Of a stretch of 31,373 nt of DNA, positions 1-6,010 are shown piece after piece. The position numbers were made by a program, and so were the translations under genes. The notes below the pieces were generated by a model that was given only the letters and a program-made list of their open reading frames with translations, was not told the DNA's origin and did not search any database. The DNA is from a virus, in the IMG/VR virus record IMGVR_UViG_3300031566_000235, positions 1 to 31,373 of that record; one strand, written 5' to 3'. Each line of letters starts with the position of its first letter. Position 1 is the stretch's first letter.

Positions 1-88
1 CGGCTGCGGGCTCATCCTGCTGATCATTTTCCTGATCCTCGCCTTTTCCGTGGTCACCGGCACCGACTGGACCCACTTCGGCTTCTAA
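1..88 (+). CDS. C-terminal end of a host membrane protein (partial)
   Basis: The window opens inside a reading frame whose first full codon is at 2 and whose stop, TAA, is at 86-88. The visible 28 residues are a strongly hydrophobic stretch (GLILLIIFLILAFSVV) followed by a short polar tail ending DWTHFGF. This looks like a last transmembrane helix with a short soluble tail. The family cannot be recognised from so little. It lies outside the prophage and is host DNA. Confidence 0.55.
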   Translation, partial: GCGLILLIIFLILAFSVVTGTDWTHFGF

Positions 89-104
89 CTTTCATCCGTC
101 GCTT

Positions 105-304
105 CCGCTGGACAACAGTCCAGCGGCTTGAGAGCACGGCGGACTGTGGTCCGCCGGGAGCATGTGAGAGGGCCGCTTCCGCTGGACAACAGTCCAGCGG
201 CTTGAGAGTGCGGCGGACTGTTGTCCGCCGGGAGCATGTGAGAGGGCTGCTCCCGCTGGACAACAGTCCAGCGGCTTCGCAGCACGGCGGACTGTGGTCC
301 GCCG
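105..304. repeat. Three tandem 74-bp units, each with two hairpins (host intergenic)
   Basis: Three copies of a 74-bp unit start at 105, 179 and 253. Each has a first hairpin with a 9-bp stem and AACA loop (105-126, 179-200, 253-274; core CGCTGGACAACAGTCCAGCG). Each also has a second hairpin with an 8-bp stem and TGTG or TGTT loop (137-156, 211-230, 285-304; stem CGGCGGAC/GTCCGCCG). The two loops are complementary (AACA with TGTT, exactly so in the middle unit). The array fills the gap between a host stop codon at 88 and the symporter ribosome binding site at 326, so it may act in termination or mRNA stability. It is not a CRISPR, because the units abut with no variable spacers. Confidence 0.85.
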
Positions 305-339
305 GGAGCACCCACGCGCATTGACAAGGAGGCAGCCCC

Positions 340-486
340 GTGGCAGAGAGGGACCACAAACTCAAGGGCACGACCAAACTCATCTACGGCGTGGGGGACG
401 TCGGCAACGCCGTCGTCAACTCCGCCATCCAGTTCTTCCTGTTGTTGTGGGCAGTATCGGGAAGGACTTACTACCGCACAGCATAG
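340..486 (+). pseudogene. 5' fragment of GPH-family sugar:cation symporter, interrupted by the prophage
   Basis: A GTG start at 340 follows an AAGGAGG ribosome binding site (326-332) with 7-nt spacing. The first residues, with GTTKLIYGVGDVGNAVVNSA, are typical of the N-terminus and first transmembrane helix of glycoside-pentoside-hexuronide symporters (MelB/LacS type). Host coding ends at the attachment core (428-440). Beyond it the frame runs into phage DNA and stops at TAG 484-486, giving a useless 48-residue product. The rest of the gene is at the right end (31056 onward). Joined across the 13-bp core, the frame reads NSAIQFFLMIFYTDGAL without a break, so excision would restore the gene. 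Confidence 0.9.
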
Positions 487-1966
487 AGGCGTAGGCTACC
501 TTCTCCCCGCCTTCCGCGGTCAGGGTGACGTGCACATCCAGCATGTCCACGACTCGCCGCCGTGCTTCGTAGCTTTGCTCTGCGACCTCCAGGCCCCGCG
601 CCACCTCGCCAGCATACTCGATGATGCTGTATACCTGGTCTTCGGTGAGGCTTTCCTGCTCCAGCTGATCAACCAGGACTACGCGCTCTCTCGCCAGGGC
701 AGCAATGCCATCCTCCAACTGCTTCTGCCTGCCGGTCAGGACATCACGGGGGAAGTTGCCGTCCAGGTAGAGATCGAGCAGTTTCTCCAGTTGGTTCTGC
801 CGTTCTGCCAGCAGACTGTCTACCACTGCTAGTCGGTCCTGCAAGGGCCTACTGGCTCCTTTCCGTTCCTCCTGCTCTGCTTGCAAACCAGAAGCCAGGG
901 CTGCCGGGTCAGTCAGAAACTGACCAATCCACCCCCACGTAGCAGTGTCGGCGTAGTCAGCGCGTACAGTAGGAAGCGCGCAATCCGCCCGCCAGCTACT
1001 GCATCGGTAGTACAGGTAGACCTGCTTGGGTGTCACCTTCGACGTGCCGCAGACGGCCAGGCCACATAGGCCACAGCGTATCCTGCCAGCCAACAGGTAC
1101 TCATACTTCCGGTTGCGGCTGGACATCTGGCGGTTGTAGACCCGCCTGGCACAAGCCGACTCCCACGTAGGGGTGTCTGTGATGGCCGGGATGGGTACCT
1201 CGACGCCGCCGTACTTCCAGCGCCCAATGTAGGTCTCGTTGCTGAGAAGTCTTGCTACAGTAGAAGGAGCCCACTCACCCTCAGCTGAGCGGGGCTTGGA
1301 ACATAGACCGTGTACATCGTTCCAGGTGGGGACGCGCATGTCCGTCAGCCTCTTGGCAATGATCCTGGTGCCCACTGGCCCGTCTGTCCCATCACCAGCT
1401 ACGTACCAGGTGAAGACCAGGCGCACGATCCGGGCTTCGGGTTCGTAGACCACCAGGGATTTCTCCCCGTCCTCTGCCCGGTAGCCATAGGGCGGGCGGC
1501 TTCGAGTGATTACGTAGCCGTCGCGGGCCTTGTCCCGGCGTGCCCGCATGGTGCGTTCGGCGATCTTCTCTCGTTCATACTCTGCGATCGTGGCCTTGAC
1601 GTGCTTATTGAGCCGGCCTTCCGGTGTGTCGGGATACTCGCCCAAGACGTACCCGATCTCTACACCAGCCTGCTTTAACTCCTGCTCTACGATCAACTGC
1701 TTGGCCAGATTGCGGGATAGGCGGTCAATCTCTCTGGTCACCAGGACGTCAAACTCACCAGCCCGAGCCATCTTCCTGGCCCGATCCAGTTGGGGCAGGT
1801 CAATGGCGTAGCCCGACGCGCCCCGGTCGTCTTCCGCCAGTTCGGCTACAACGGTATAGTCGTGTTCCTGGGCATACTTGCGCCCCATCTCCAGCTGACT
1901 ATTGAGGTTGCGATCCTCGCTCCCTCGGTCGTCACCTGAGACCCTGGCGTATAGAATGGCTCTCAT
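416..1966 (-). CDS. int: Large serine recombinase (phage integrase)
   Basis: This 516-residue serine integrase makes the attP x attB crossover. The N-terminal resolvase domain (about 1-150) has the YARVS motif with the nucleophile Ser10 and the conserved DRLSR (81-85). A recombinase domain follows, then a zinc ribbon (Cys298, Cys301, Cys322, Cys329), a coiled-coil arm (about 360-470) and a C-terminal tail. The length is normal for the family. ATG 1966 lies inside the 3' end of the ribbon-helix-helix gene, which implies translational coupling. The 3' end crosses the attL core: in the prophage the last residues are TGWRS, the WRS being encoded by host DNA, with the stop at 416-418. In the circular phage the frame would instead continue from 428 into 31055 and add HYRLTVLTVRLVL before a stop at 31014-31016. 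Confidence 0.95.
   Translation of the reverse strand: MRAILYARVSGDDRGSEDRNLNSQLEMGRKYAQEHDYTVVAELAEDDRGASGYAIDLPQLDRARKMARAGEFDVLVTREIDRLSRNLAKQLIVEQELKQAGVEIGYVLGEYPDTPEGRLNKHVKATIAEYEREKIAERTMRARRDKARDGYVITRSRPPYGYRAEDGEKSLVVYEPEARIVRLVFTWYVAGDGTDGPVGTRIIAKRLTDMRVPTWNDVHGLCSKPRSAEGEWAPSTVARLLSNETYIGRWKYGGVEVPIPAITDTPTWESACARRVYNRQMSSRNRKYEYLLAGRIRCGLCGLAVCGTSKVTPKQVYLYYRCSSWRADCALPTVRADYADTATWGWIGQFLTDPAALASGLQAEQEERKGASRPLQDRLAVVDSLLAERQNQLEKLLDLYLDGNFPRDVLTGRQKQLEDGIAALARERVVLVDQLEQESLTEDQVYSIIEYAGEVARGLEVAEQSYEARRRVVDMLDVHVTLTAEGGEKVAYASMLCGSKSFPILPTTTGRTGWRS
428..440. other. attL core
   Basis: TCCAGTTCTTCCT occurs here and at 31056-31068. The bases before it (ending GCCA) belong to the host symporter and those after it are phage. 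It is the exact sequence shared by the two prophage ends. As expected for a serine integrase, the core is short and lies in a protein-coding gene, not a tRNA gene. Confidence 0.9.
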
Positions 1967-2135
1967 CTCCCATCTCCTCCCGCTTGGGTAGTTCGATCTC
2001 CCCAGATACCCAGAGCGTCAGAAACTTGCGGATGACTTCGGACAGGGAGGCTTCTGCTTCGAGTGCTTTCGCTCGGGCAGCCTTGAGAAGTTCCTTCGGT
2101 ATGCGGATCGTCGTCGTGTGCTTCGATTCAGTCAT
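1932..2135 (-). CDS. Ribbon-helix-helix DNA-binding protein (CopG/Arc-like)
   Basis: This is a 67-residue protein. Its N-terminus TTTIRIPKELLKAARAKALE followed by SLSEVIRKFL is the classic beta-strand, helix, helix pattern of Arc/CopG-type ribbon-helix-helix proteins. I chose the start at 2135, although longer in-frame ATGs exist at 2156 and 2177. The extended -10 promoter at 2166-2174 places transcription start near 2159, and a purine-rich AGGGGGG lies just upstream of 2135. The 3' end overlaps the integrase start by 35 bp, so the two are co-transcribed. The position makes it a candidate integrase regulator or recombination directionality factor. This is inference; no such activity can be read from the sequence. 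Confidence 0.85.
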   Translation of the reverse strand: MTESKHTTTIRIPKELLKAARAKALEAEASLSEVIRKFLTLWVSGEIELPKREEMGDESHSIRQGLR

Positions 2136-2165
2136 CTGCCCCCCTGTGTATGTCATGGTATATCC

Positions 2166-2174
2166 ATTATACCA
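2166..2174 (-). promoter_or_regulatory. Extended -10 promoter for the RHH-integrase pair
   Basis: On the minus strand the sequence reads TGGTATAAT, an extended -10 element (TGnTATAAT). There is no good -35 at 17 bp. The predicted transcript begins near 2159 and leaves a leader of about 24 nt to the ATG at 2135. It would let the integrase be expressed separately from the upstream early genes. Confidence 0.6.
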
Positions 2175-2223
2175 CACTCGTCAACAGCCTGCGTGTGCAG
2201 GCAGGGGGCAGCCGCACAATTGC

Positions 2224-2355
2224 TTACGCAGAGGCAGGGGCCGATGTGGGTGGGGGGTTCGGCCCCTGCTGCTCTGCTTCCTGGGCCAGGCTGCGCAGGA
2301 AGTGGTAGACCTGGGCCAGCGTCTTGCTGGCCTGTTCGTCAGTAAGTTTCAGCAT
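2224..2355 (-). CDS. Small 43-residue protein of unknown function
   Basis: This short gene encodes MLKLTDEQASKTLAQVYHFL at its start and has a proline-rich end (PNPPPTSAPASA). The start is supported by a strong GAGGAGGA ribosome binding site (minus strand, 2362-2369) placed 6-7 nt before ATG 2355. The stop is TAA at 2224-2226. The N-terminal 30 residues look like one amphipathic helix. It lies 32 bp downstream of the 64-residue early gene in the same leftward run. I do not recognise a family. Confidence 0.65.
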   Translation of the reverse strand: MLKLTDEQASKTLAQVYHFLRSLAQEAEQQGPNPPPTSAPASA

Positions 2356-2363
2356 GTTCAATC

Positions 2364-2380
2364 CTCCTCATCTTGAGGAG
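2364..2380 (-). promoter_or_regulatory. Hairpin that would sequester the ribosome binding site of the 43-residue gene
   Basis: CTCCTCA (2364-2370) and TGAGGAG (2374-2380) form a 7-bp stem with a 3-nt loop. On the minus-strand transcript the 3' arm contains the GAGGAG of the ribosome binding site for the gene starting at 2355. It may limit translation unless opened. No U-run follows, so it is not an intrinsic terminator. Confidence 0.4.
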
Positions 2381-2387
2381 AATTGTA

Positions 2388-2582
2388 CTATGCTGAGGGC
2401 AGGGCAGGTGAACTCCCGCGCAGATCGGCTGCCAGTGGCCTAAGAATCTCCAGGCCTTCTTCACACTGCGCCTGCAGTTCTGTCAGGCGGTCCCTGAGTT
2501 CCTGTTCCGCCGCTGCTTTTCGCGCGTCCCACTTTGCCCCAACCTGGTTCACTAGCTCCAGTATCTCATCCAGTTCGGTCAT
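2388..2582 (-). CDS. Small acidic helical early protein, unknown
   Basis: This 64-residue protein begins MTELDEILELVNQVGAKWDA. Most of it (about 1-50) is charged, with heptad-like spacing that suggests a coiled coil. The tail is RGSSPALPSA. An AAGGAG site precedes ATG 2582 and lies inside the end of the upstream gene, which overlaps by 17 bp. The overlap points to translational coupling within the early leftward operon. I recognise no family. Confidence 0.7.
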   Translation of the reverse strand: MTELDEILELVNQVGAKWDARKAAAEQELRDRLTELQAQCEEGLEILRPLAADLRGSSPALPSA

Positions 2583-2811
2583 GTGTGATCTCCTTTTCTA
2601 ACTCAGCTTCCTCTCGTGGCAGCAAGCGCCGCCCGAAGGGGATCCCTGTTGATGGGCGGGGACCGCGTGGGGCTATGCACCGGGCGCCCTCGGGCAGGCT
2701 GCAAGAGTGGAACAGCCATTGCTTTGTCTCGTGGTCAAAGATGTAGAAATGCTCGTGGTGTGGTTCCTGCCCAAGTGGGCCATGTCTAACTGCACGGACT
2801 ACTCTGGCCAT
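2566..2811 (-). CDS. 81-residue early protein, unknown
   Basis: ATG 2811 follows AGGAGG with about 6-nt spacing and overlaps the end of the upstream gene (2786) by 26 bp. The protein has an aromatic stretch, HHEHFYIFDHETKQWLFHS, which suggests a small beta-rich fold, then a basic proline-rich middle and a charged end. I recognise no family. The start and stop overlaps on both sides support a real gene in a tightly packed early operon. Confidence 0.65.
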   Translation of the reverse strand: MARVVRAVRHGPLGQEPHHEHFYIFDHETKQWLFHSCSLPEGARCIAPRGPRPSTGIPFGRRLLPREEAELEKEITHDRTG

Positions 2812-3217
2812 GACAACCTCCTGTCTGTGCGCGATTGTGCGCGACTTCGGCCGCCGAAGCTAGCCGATCTCTGAGCACTAAGTAGGCCAGGCTGCTTCCT
2901 GGCTTCTTCTTGAGTTGGCGTAGCAAGTCGCAGTAGTTCGAGGGCGAGACGGGCGCCGATTGTGCCCACCCAAGCAGGCCCTCAATGTACCACTGGCACT
3001 GCCAGCGAGCTGCCCGCCTGGTGGCCACCTTCTCGATCTCGCCACGGTGCTGTGCCACGAACTCCTCTACCCGGTCAAGCCTGTACAAGCGTGCGGGTGA
3101 CGCGCTGTAGCCGTGAGGATTGGCGGCCAATTTGTCAGGATCGCCAAGTCGGTGTATCATGTTCGGCGTGAGCCCAAACAGGTTTCGTGCTGTGCTTGTG
3201 TAGATGAGTTGGCTCAT
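2786..3217 (-). CDS. Early protein with a possible N-terminal DNA-binding domain
   Basis: This is a 143-residue protein. The first 55 residues (ARNLFGLTPNMIHRLG, then RLYRLDRVEEFV) resemble the winged-helix layout of excisionase/MerR-like small DNA binders: a helix-turn-helix followed by a short wing and an arginine-rich helix. The remainder is helical and unrecognised. GGAGG precedes ATG 3217. The gene carries one copy of the 13-bp dispersed palindrome (2846-2858), read as SAAE. It sits just downstream of the repeat-rich segment 3303-3410, so it could be a regulator, an excisionase or a replication accessory. None of these is proven. Confidence 0.7.
   Translation of the reverse strand: MSQLIYTSTARNLFGLTPNMIHRLGDPDKLAANPHGYSASPARLYRLDRVEEFVAQHRGEIEKVATRRAARWQCQWYIEGLLGWAQSAPVSPSNYCDLLRQLKKKPGSSLAYLVLRDRLASAAEVAHNRAQTGGCHGQSSPCS
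2846..2858 (+). repeat. 13-bp dispersed palindrome, copy 1
   Basis: TTCGGCCGCCGAA inside the 143-residue early gene; symmetry extends to 15 bp (CTTCGG...CCGAAG). It is the only copy in the leftward left arm. Confidence 0.9.
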
Positions 3218-3234
3218 AACGTAACCTCCGTTTG

Positions 3235-3261
3235 AGCCAGGGAGTTCCCCGCTCCCTGGCT
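3235..3261 (-). promoter_or_regulatory. Leader hairpin ahead of the 143-residue early gene
   Basis: AGCCAGGGAG (3235-3244) pairs perfectly with CTCCCTGGCT (3252-3261) around a 7-nt loop. On the minus-strand transcript it lies just upstream of the GGAGG site for ATG 3217. No U-run follows it, so it is more likely an attenuator, a processing site or a partial terminator of the helicase message than a standard terminator. Confidence 0.45.
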
Positions 3262-3302
3262 TGTTCTTATCTCCAGGACAGCCATCTAAACAGCCATTTT
3301 CC

Positions 3303-3410
3303 TCGCTGTTCGTTATTCGCTATTCCCCCCTAAGGGGGGAGAATAGCGAACAGCGAAACGTTTCGCTGTCCTGTGCCATAGAATAGCGAAGAATAGCGAA
3401 ACAGCGAAAC
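3303..3410. repeat. Iteron-like repeat cluster, candidate replication origin
   Basis: GAATAGCGAA occurs at 3341-3350, 3381-3390 and 3391-3400, with its complement at 3316-3325. A related unit, CAGCGAAAC, occurs at 3351-3359 and 3402-3410. The centre is a perfect 18-bp palindrome, CAGCGAAACGTTTCGCTG (3351-3368). A larger hairpin joins 3316-3330 to 3334-3350 through C6/G6 arms. The cluster ends exactly at the stop codon of the helicase gene. Direct repeats with inverted arms next to a replicative helicase gene are typical of phage origins. An operator or terminator is the alternative. Confidence 0.5.
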
Positions 3411-4871
3411 TCAGTTCAGAGTATACAGGGTAGCGTGTCTCTTGCCCCCCTGCTCTGATTCTGTTGTTAGAACCCCCGCGGTGACCAGGTCGGTAAGCGC
3501 TGCCAGCGCTATGTTTCTACCAACCTCCTGCTCTGACTTGACCTTTTCTACCAGGTCCGACTGCGAGAGCCGGTCGCCGGTTTCGAGGGCGTCCAGGATT
3601 GTCCGTTTCGCCCTTGCGGGTTTGGAGTCGTCTACAATGGGCGTTCCGTAAAAGCGGGCACTCGTCAGTTCGCCGGTCGCGCGATCGCTGTCGTAGGTGA
3701 AGATCGCTCCGAAGGGTGCGGTGTCTTCTCCACGTGACTTCGTGGAGCGCACCTTCACTGTACTGCCCCGGTCCTCCCGCTCTACCAGCAAGGCCAGGTC
3801 AATCGCAGCCTCGATTCCACTGAAACCACGCAAGGTCTCACCCGCCCGCGTGTTGAGCCCGGTAGCCTTGCGCTGGTGGTGGATCAACACGACGGCCGCC
3901 CCGGTCTCTTCCGCCACGTACCGGAAGTTCGCCAGTACCTGAATCATCTCAGAACTGTTTTCGTCAACCCCACCGCTCACCGTCCCGAGGTTGTCTATGA
4001 CGATCAGGCCCGCAGATACCATCTTCGCGTGCTCGATTAGCCCGGCCACTGATTCTGCGTTGCTGCCGTTCAGCCAGGGCGAGGGCATCGAAACGTAGAA
4101 GAAGGGTGTGTCCGGTGCCAGGCCACGCGAGACGGCCAGGGCCTGAGTGCGCTCAGAGGTGCGTCGCTTCCCGTTATCGAAATCGCACCAGAGCACGGGG
4201 ACCATCGTTGTTCCGAATGGGGCCAGGTTCACGTCGCACGTCGGCAGTGGTTCCAGCCAGGGCAGGCCCGCTGCCACACTCATGCTCGCATCGGCCATTA
4301 GCATAGACTTCAGGCTGCCGGGTGCCCCGTACACGATGTTCAAGGACGGTAGCATGAAGATGCCAGAGATGGCATATTCCAGGGGCGGTCTCGGGGCAAA
4401 AGCATCTGTCAGGTTGCAAATCGTCCAGCCCAAGTCGTCGGACCGGACTCCCAGGGCCTCGGCCTGGGCGAGTAGCGCGCTCCTCTTGCCCTCATCGTCT
4501 ATGTAGGTGGCCTGGCCCATTAGCCTGACCTTGAGTTCCAGGGTTCGACGGTCTCTCATTCCCCTGACGATCTTGGAGTAACCGACTGCGTTCACCGCTG
4601 TAGGGCAGGCCGCTATCAGATCGAGTAGCCCAACGGCCCCTCCCACTGCTTCCAACACGTCGAGCGGCAACGTGATGGAATCTACCCCAGACCCCGCCCG
4701 AACCAGTTCCTGACCGGCTGCCCACAAACCTCTAAAGCGCATCTCGGAGAAACAATCCGGGGTGATGTTCTTGAGGTCTACGAAGATGTGCGGGTCCAAG
4801 AGGGCTGCGCCCAGTAGCGCTTCCTCCGCCTCCCGGTTGATCAGTGCTGAAGGTTGCTTTGGGTTAGCCAT
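3411..4871 (-). CDS. Replicative helicase, DnaB-N domain fused to a RepA-like RecA-fold ATPase
   Basis: This is a 486-residue protein. Residues about 8-130 match the helical DnaB N-terminal domain (INREAEEALLGAALLDP). Residues about 150-400 are a RepA/AAA_25-type RecA ATPase with Walker A GAPGSLKS (182-189), Walker B LIVIDN (289-294) and the motif VLIHHQRK (328-335). The C-terminus (about 415-486) looks like a winged helix (LSQSDLVEKV... ALTDLVTAGVL). It probably unwinds phage DNA as a hexamer at the adjacent repeat cluster. ATG 4871 overlaps the stop of the upstream zinc protein by 8 bp (ATGGCTAA), with AGGGAGG upstream. A DnaB-N front end on a RepA-like motor is less common than the two alone. 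Confidence 0.85.
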   Translation of the reverse strand: MANPKQPSALINREAEEALLGAALLDPHIFVDLKNITPDCFSEMRFRGLWAAGQELVRAGSGVDSITLPLDVLEAVGGAVGLLDLIAACPTAVNAVGYSKIVRGMRDRRTLELKVRLMGQATYIDDEGKRSALLAQAEALGVRSDDLGWTICNLTDAFAPRPPLEYAISGIFMLPSLNIVYGAPGSLKSMLMADASMSVAAGLPWLEPLPTCDVNLAPFGTTMVPVLWCDFDNGKRRTSERTQALAVSRGLAPDTPFFYVSMPSPWLNGSNAESVAGLIEHAKMVSAGLIVIDNLGTVSGGVDENSSEMIQVLANFRYVAEETGAAVVLIHHQRKATGLNTRAGETLRGFSGIEAAIDLALLVEREDRGSTVKVRSTKSRGEDTAPFGAIFTYDSDRATGELTSARFYGTPIVDDSKPARAKRTILDALETGDRLSQSDLVEKVKSEQEVGRNIALAALTDLVTAGVLTTESEQGGKRHATLYTLN

Positions 4872-5169
4872 TGTCGCCCTCCCTGAAGATTGCTTCCCGA
4901 ATCCAGTCTGGCGTGGGGACCGAGAGTTTCGGCAACAGGCAGCCGTATGGCAGCCCGAGCGCCTCAGTTATGTCGTTCGACGTACACCCCGCCCCGCATC
5001 TCACGTGTGCCCGCCCCGGGATAGGCTCTGTGATAACCAGGCATCCCGGGCGCTTCTCAGGGAAGAATAGCAGGCAGGATGGGCAGGTCGTTCGCCACTC
5101 CTCAAAACTGGGGACAAACTCTACGTCCCCAAGAACCTCAAACCGTCTGACGATGTGTTGAATAGCCAT
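4864..5169 (-). CDS. CHC2-type zinc-binding protein (primase-like zinc module)
   Basis: This is a 101-residue protein. The core has TCPSCLLFF, then a beta-rich stretch, then RCGAGCTSNDITEALGL. That is the spacing and wording of the zinc-binding domain that opens phage primase-helicases and CHC2 primases. Four cysteines (CxxC and CxxxC) can bind one zinc. No TOPRIM or Prim-Pol catalytic domain follows. I chose ATG 5169, not the upstream in-frame start at 5232, because GAGGTG lies just before it and the strong hairpin at 5207-5236 would otherwise be coding. It overlaps the helicase start, so the two likely act together, perhaps as a split primase-helicase. Confidence 0.75.
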   Translation of the reverse strand: MAIQHIVRRFEVLGDVEFVPSFEEWRTTCPSCLLFFPEKRPGCLVITEPIPGRAHVRCGAGCTSNDITEALGLPYGCLLPKLSVPTPDWIREAIFREGDNG

Positions 5170-5544
5170 AACGCACCTCGATGCTACAGATTGTCCCCCG
5201 CCCCCGTGGGGTGGTAGGAGTGAACCTACCACCCCAGGGCGAGGTGCACGGGCGAGTAGCTAAGCCGCCCGATAATTTCTCGCTGTACAGGCGTACAGTG
5301 CTTCATATTGTACAAAACGCCCGCGAGTGGGCCACTCAAGGCCACAAGCAGGCGTCTTGGAAGGGGCGCGGGTGCTGCCGGGTGCCATTCCGGGTTGTGA
5401 CCGCCGAGGTCCCTTTCCAGGCCTCAGCAGCAACGCCGCGCGGTCATACGACTCCCTTTGGCAGTGGGGGGCGAGCCGGGGCGTTCGGCAGCGCACCCGA
5501 CAGCCTGGCCTCACTCCGAGGGCAGTCACTGGCCTATGGGCCAG
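5170..5544 (-). other. Leader and control segment between the winged-helix gene and the replication genes
   Basis: No convincing gene is seen here. A leftward frame (5260-5529) has an arginine/proline-rich, random-looking product and no ribosome binding site. The segment holds a possible -10, TACAAT on the minus strand (5307-5312), without a good -35. It also holds a palindrome TTGTACAA (5308-5315) and an inverted repeat CTGTAC/GTACAG (5283-5288 and 5293-5298) just downstream of the predicted start. These TGTAC boxes are a plausible operator, and TTGTACCA recurs in the promoter of the winged-helix gene at 5882-5889. The hairpin at 5207-5236 lies in the leader. Confidence 0.45.
5207..5236 (-). 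promoter_or_regulatory. Strong leader hairpin ahead of the zinc-binding protein
   Basis: TGGGGTGGTAGG (5207-5218) pairs perfectly with CCTACCACCCCA (5225-5236) around AGTGAA. On the leftward transcript it lies about 38 nt before ATG 5169. It is followed by G-rich sequence, not a U-run, so it is not a standard terminator. It may protect or regulate the replication-gene mRNA. Confidence 0.5.
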
Positions 5545-5844
5545 TTATTCGTTTTCAGTAAGGTTCGGTCGTTCTTCTGGAGAGCACAGGCCGGCAGCAT
5601 AGTCCGTCCGATCCCGTGCCGCATAGATCGCCAGGGCTTCTGCCCCGCGCTTTGTAAGGCCGTAGCGTCCACGCCCGGTGCGGACCAGGAACCCGCCCCG
5701 TATCAGCACGTTCAACGACTTGGCAGTGGCCTGCCTCGTGCGATTGCCCAGCGCCTGTTGAATCTCTCGCAGCGACGGGCGGGGCACCGTCTGCTCGTAG
5801 TCTCTAACGTATTGCAAAATCTGAAAGCCCTTATTCGTTGCCAT
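5545..5844 (-). CDS. Winged-helix transcriptional regulator
   Basis: This 99-residue protein is almost entirely one winged-helix domain. A first helix, KGFQILQYVRDYEQ, is followed by PSLREIQQALGNRTRQATAK (helix-turn-helix) and then the wing, VLIRGGFLVRTGRGRYGLT. It resembles the LexA N-terminal domain and small phage regulators, but has no protease or dimerisation domain. AGGAGG precedes ATG 5844. A consensus promoter (5870-5898) drives it leftward, and the late promoter faces the other way. It is the best candidate in the window for the lysogeny regulator; no Xre/CI-type repressor is present. Its target could be the TGTAC boxes or the 13-bp palindrome, and the sequence cannot decide which. 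Confidence 0.8.
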   Translation of the reverse strand: MATNKGFQILQYVRDYEQTVPRPSLREIQQALGNRTRQATAKSLNVLIRGGFLVRTGRGRYGLTKRGAEALAIYAARDRTDYAAGLCSPEERPNLTENE

Positions 5845-5869
5845 CGTCTGTCCTCCTGGGTTGCTGGGG

Positions 5870-5898
5870 ATTATAGTTCATTTGTACCACTTTGTCAA
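5870..5898 (-). promoter_or_regulatory. Consensus sigma-70 promoter of the winged-helix regulator
   Basis: On the minus strand the -35 is TTGACA (5893-5898) and the -10 is TATAAT (5870-5875), both perfect consensus with exactly 17 bp between. The spacer contains TTGTACCA (5882-5889 on the plus strand), similar to the TTGTACAA at 5308, so autoregulation is possible. This is the strongest leftward promoter in the window and suits a gene expressed in the lysogen. Confidence 0.85.
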
Positions 5899-5975
5899 GT
5901 CGCACAGGGGGTCAATCTGCTCCAACGCGGGAGTACTTTAGTACGTCCAGGGCCAAACTGGGTGCTTTGAAATCC

Positions 5976-6004
5976 TCGACTCTGACTTGATCTTCGTTTA
6001 TAAT
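5976..6004 (+). promoter_or_regulatory. Rightward (late) promoter
   Basis: The -10 is TATAAT (5999-6004) and the -35 is TCGACT (5976-5981, four of six consensus bases) with 17-bp spacing. The predicted start, near 6011, falls in the first tandem copy of the 13-bp palindrome. A protein bound there would block initiation or early elongation. Upstream, 5932-5944 carries AGTAC twice as a small inverted repeat. No gene lies between 5845 and this promoter. Confidence 0.6.
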
Positions 6005-6010
6005 GATCCT

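Noticed and set aside
105-304. CRISPR-like array
   Set aside because: The repeats are contiguous, with no unique spacers and internal hairpins throughout; no cas genes are nearby.
5260-5529. 89-codon leftward frame between the winged-helix and replication genes
   Set aside because: GTG start without a ribosome binding site and an Arg/Pro-rich random-looking product. It also contains the promoter and operator elements.
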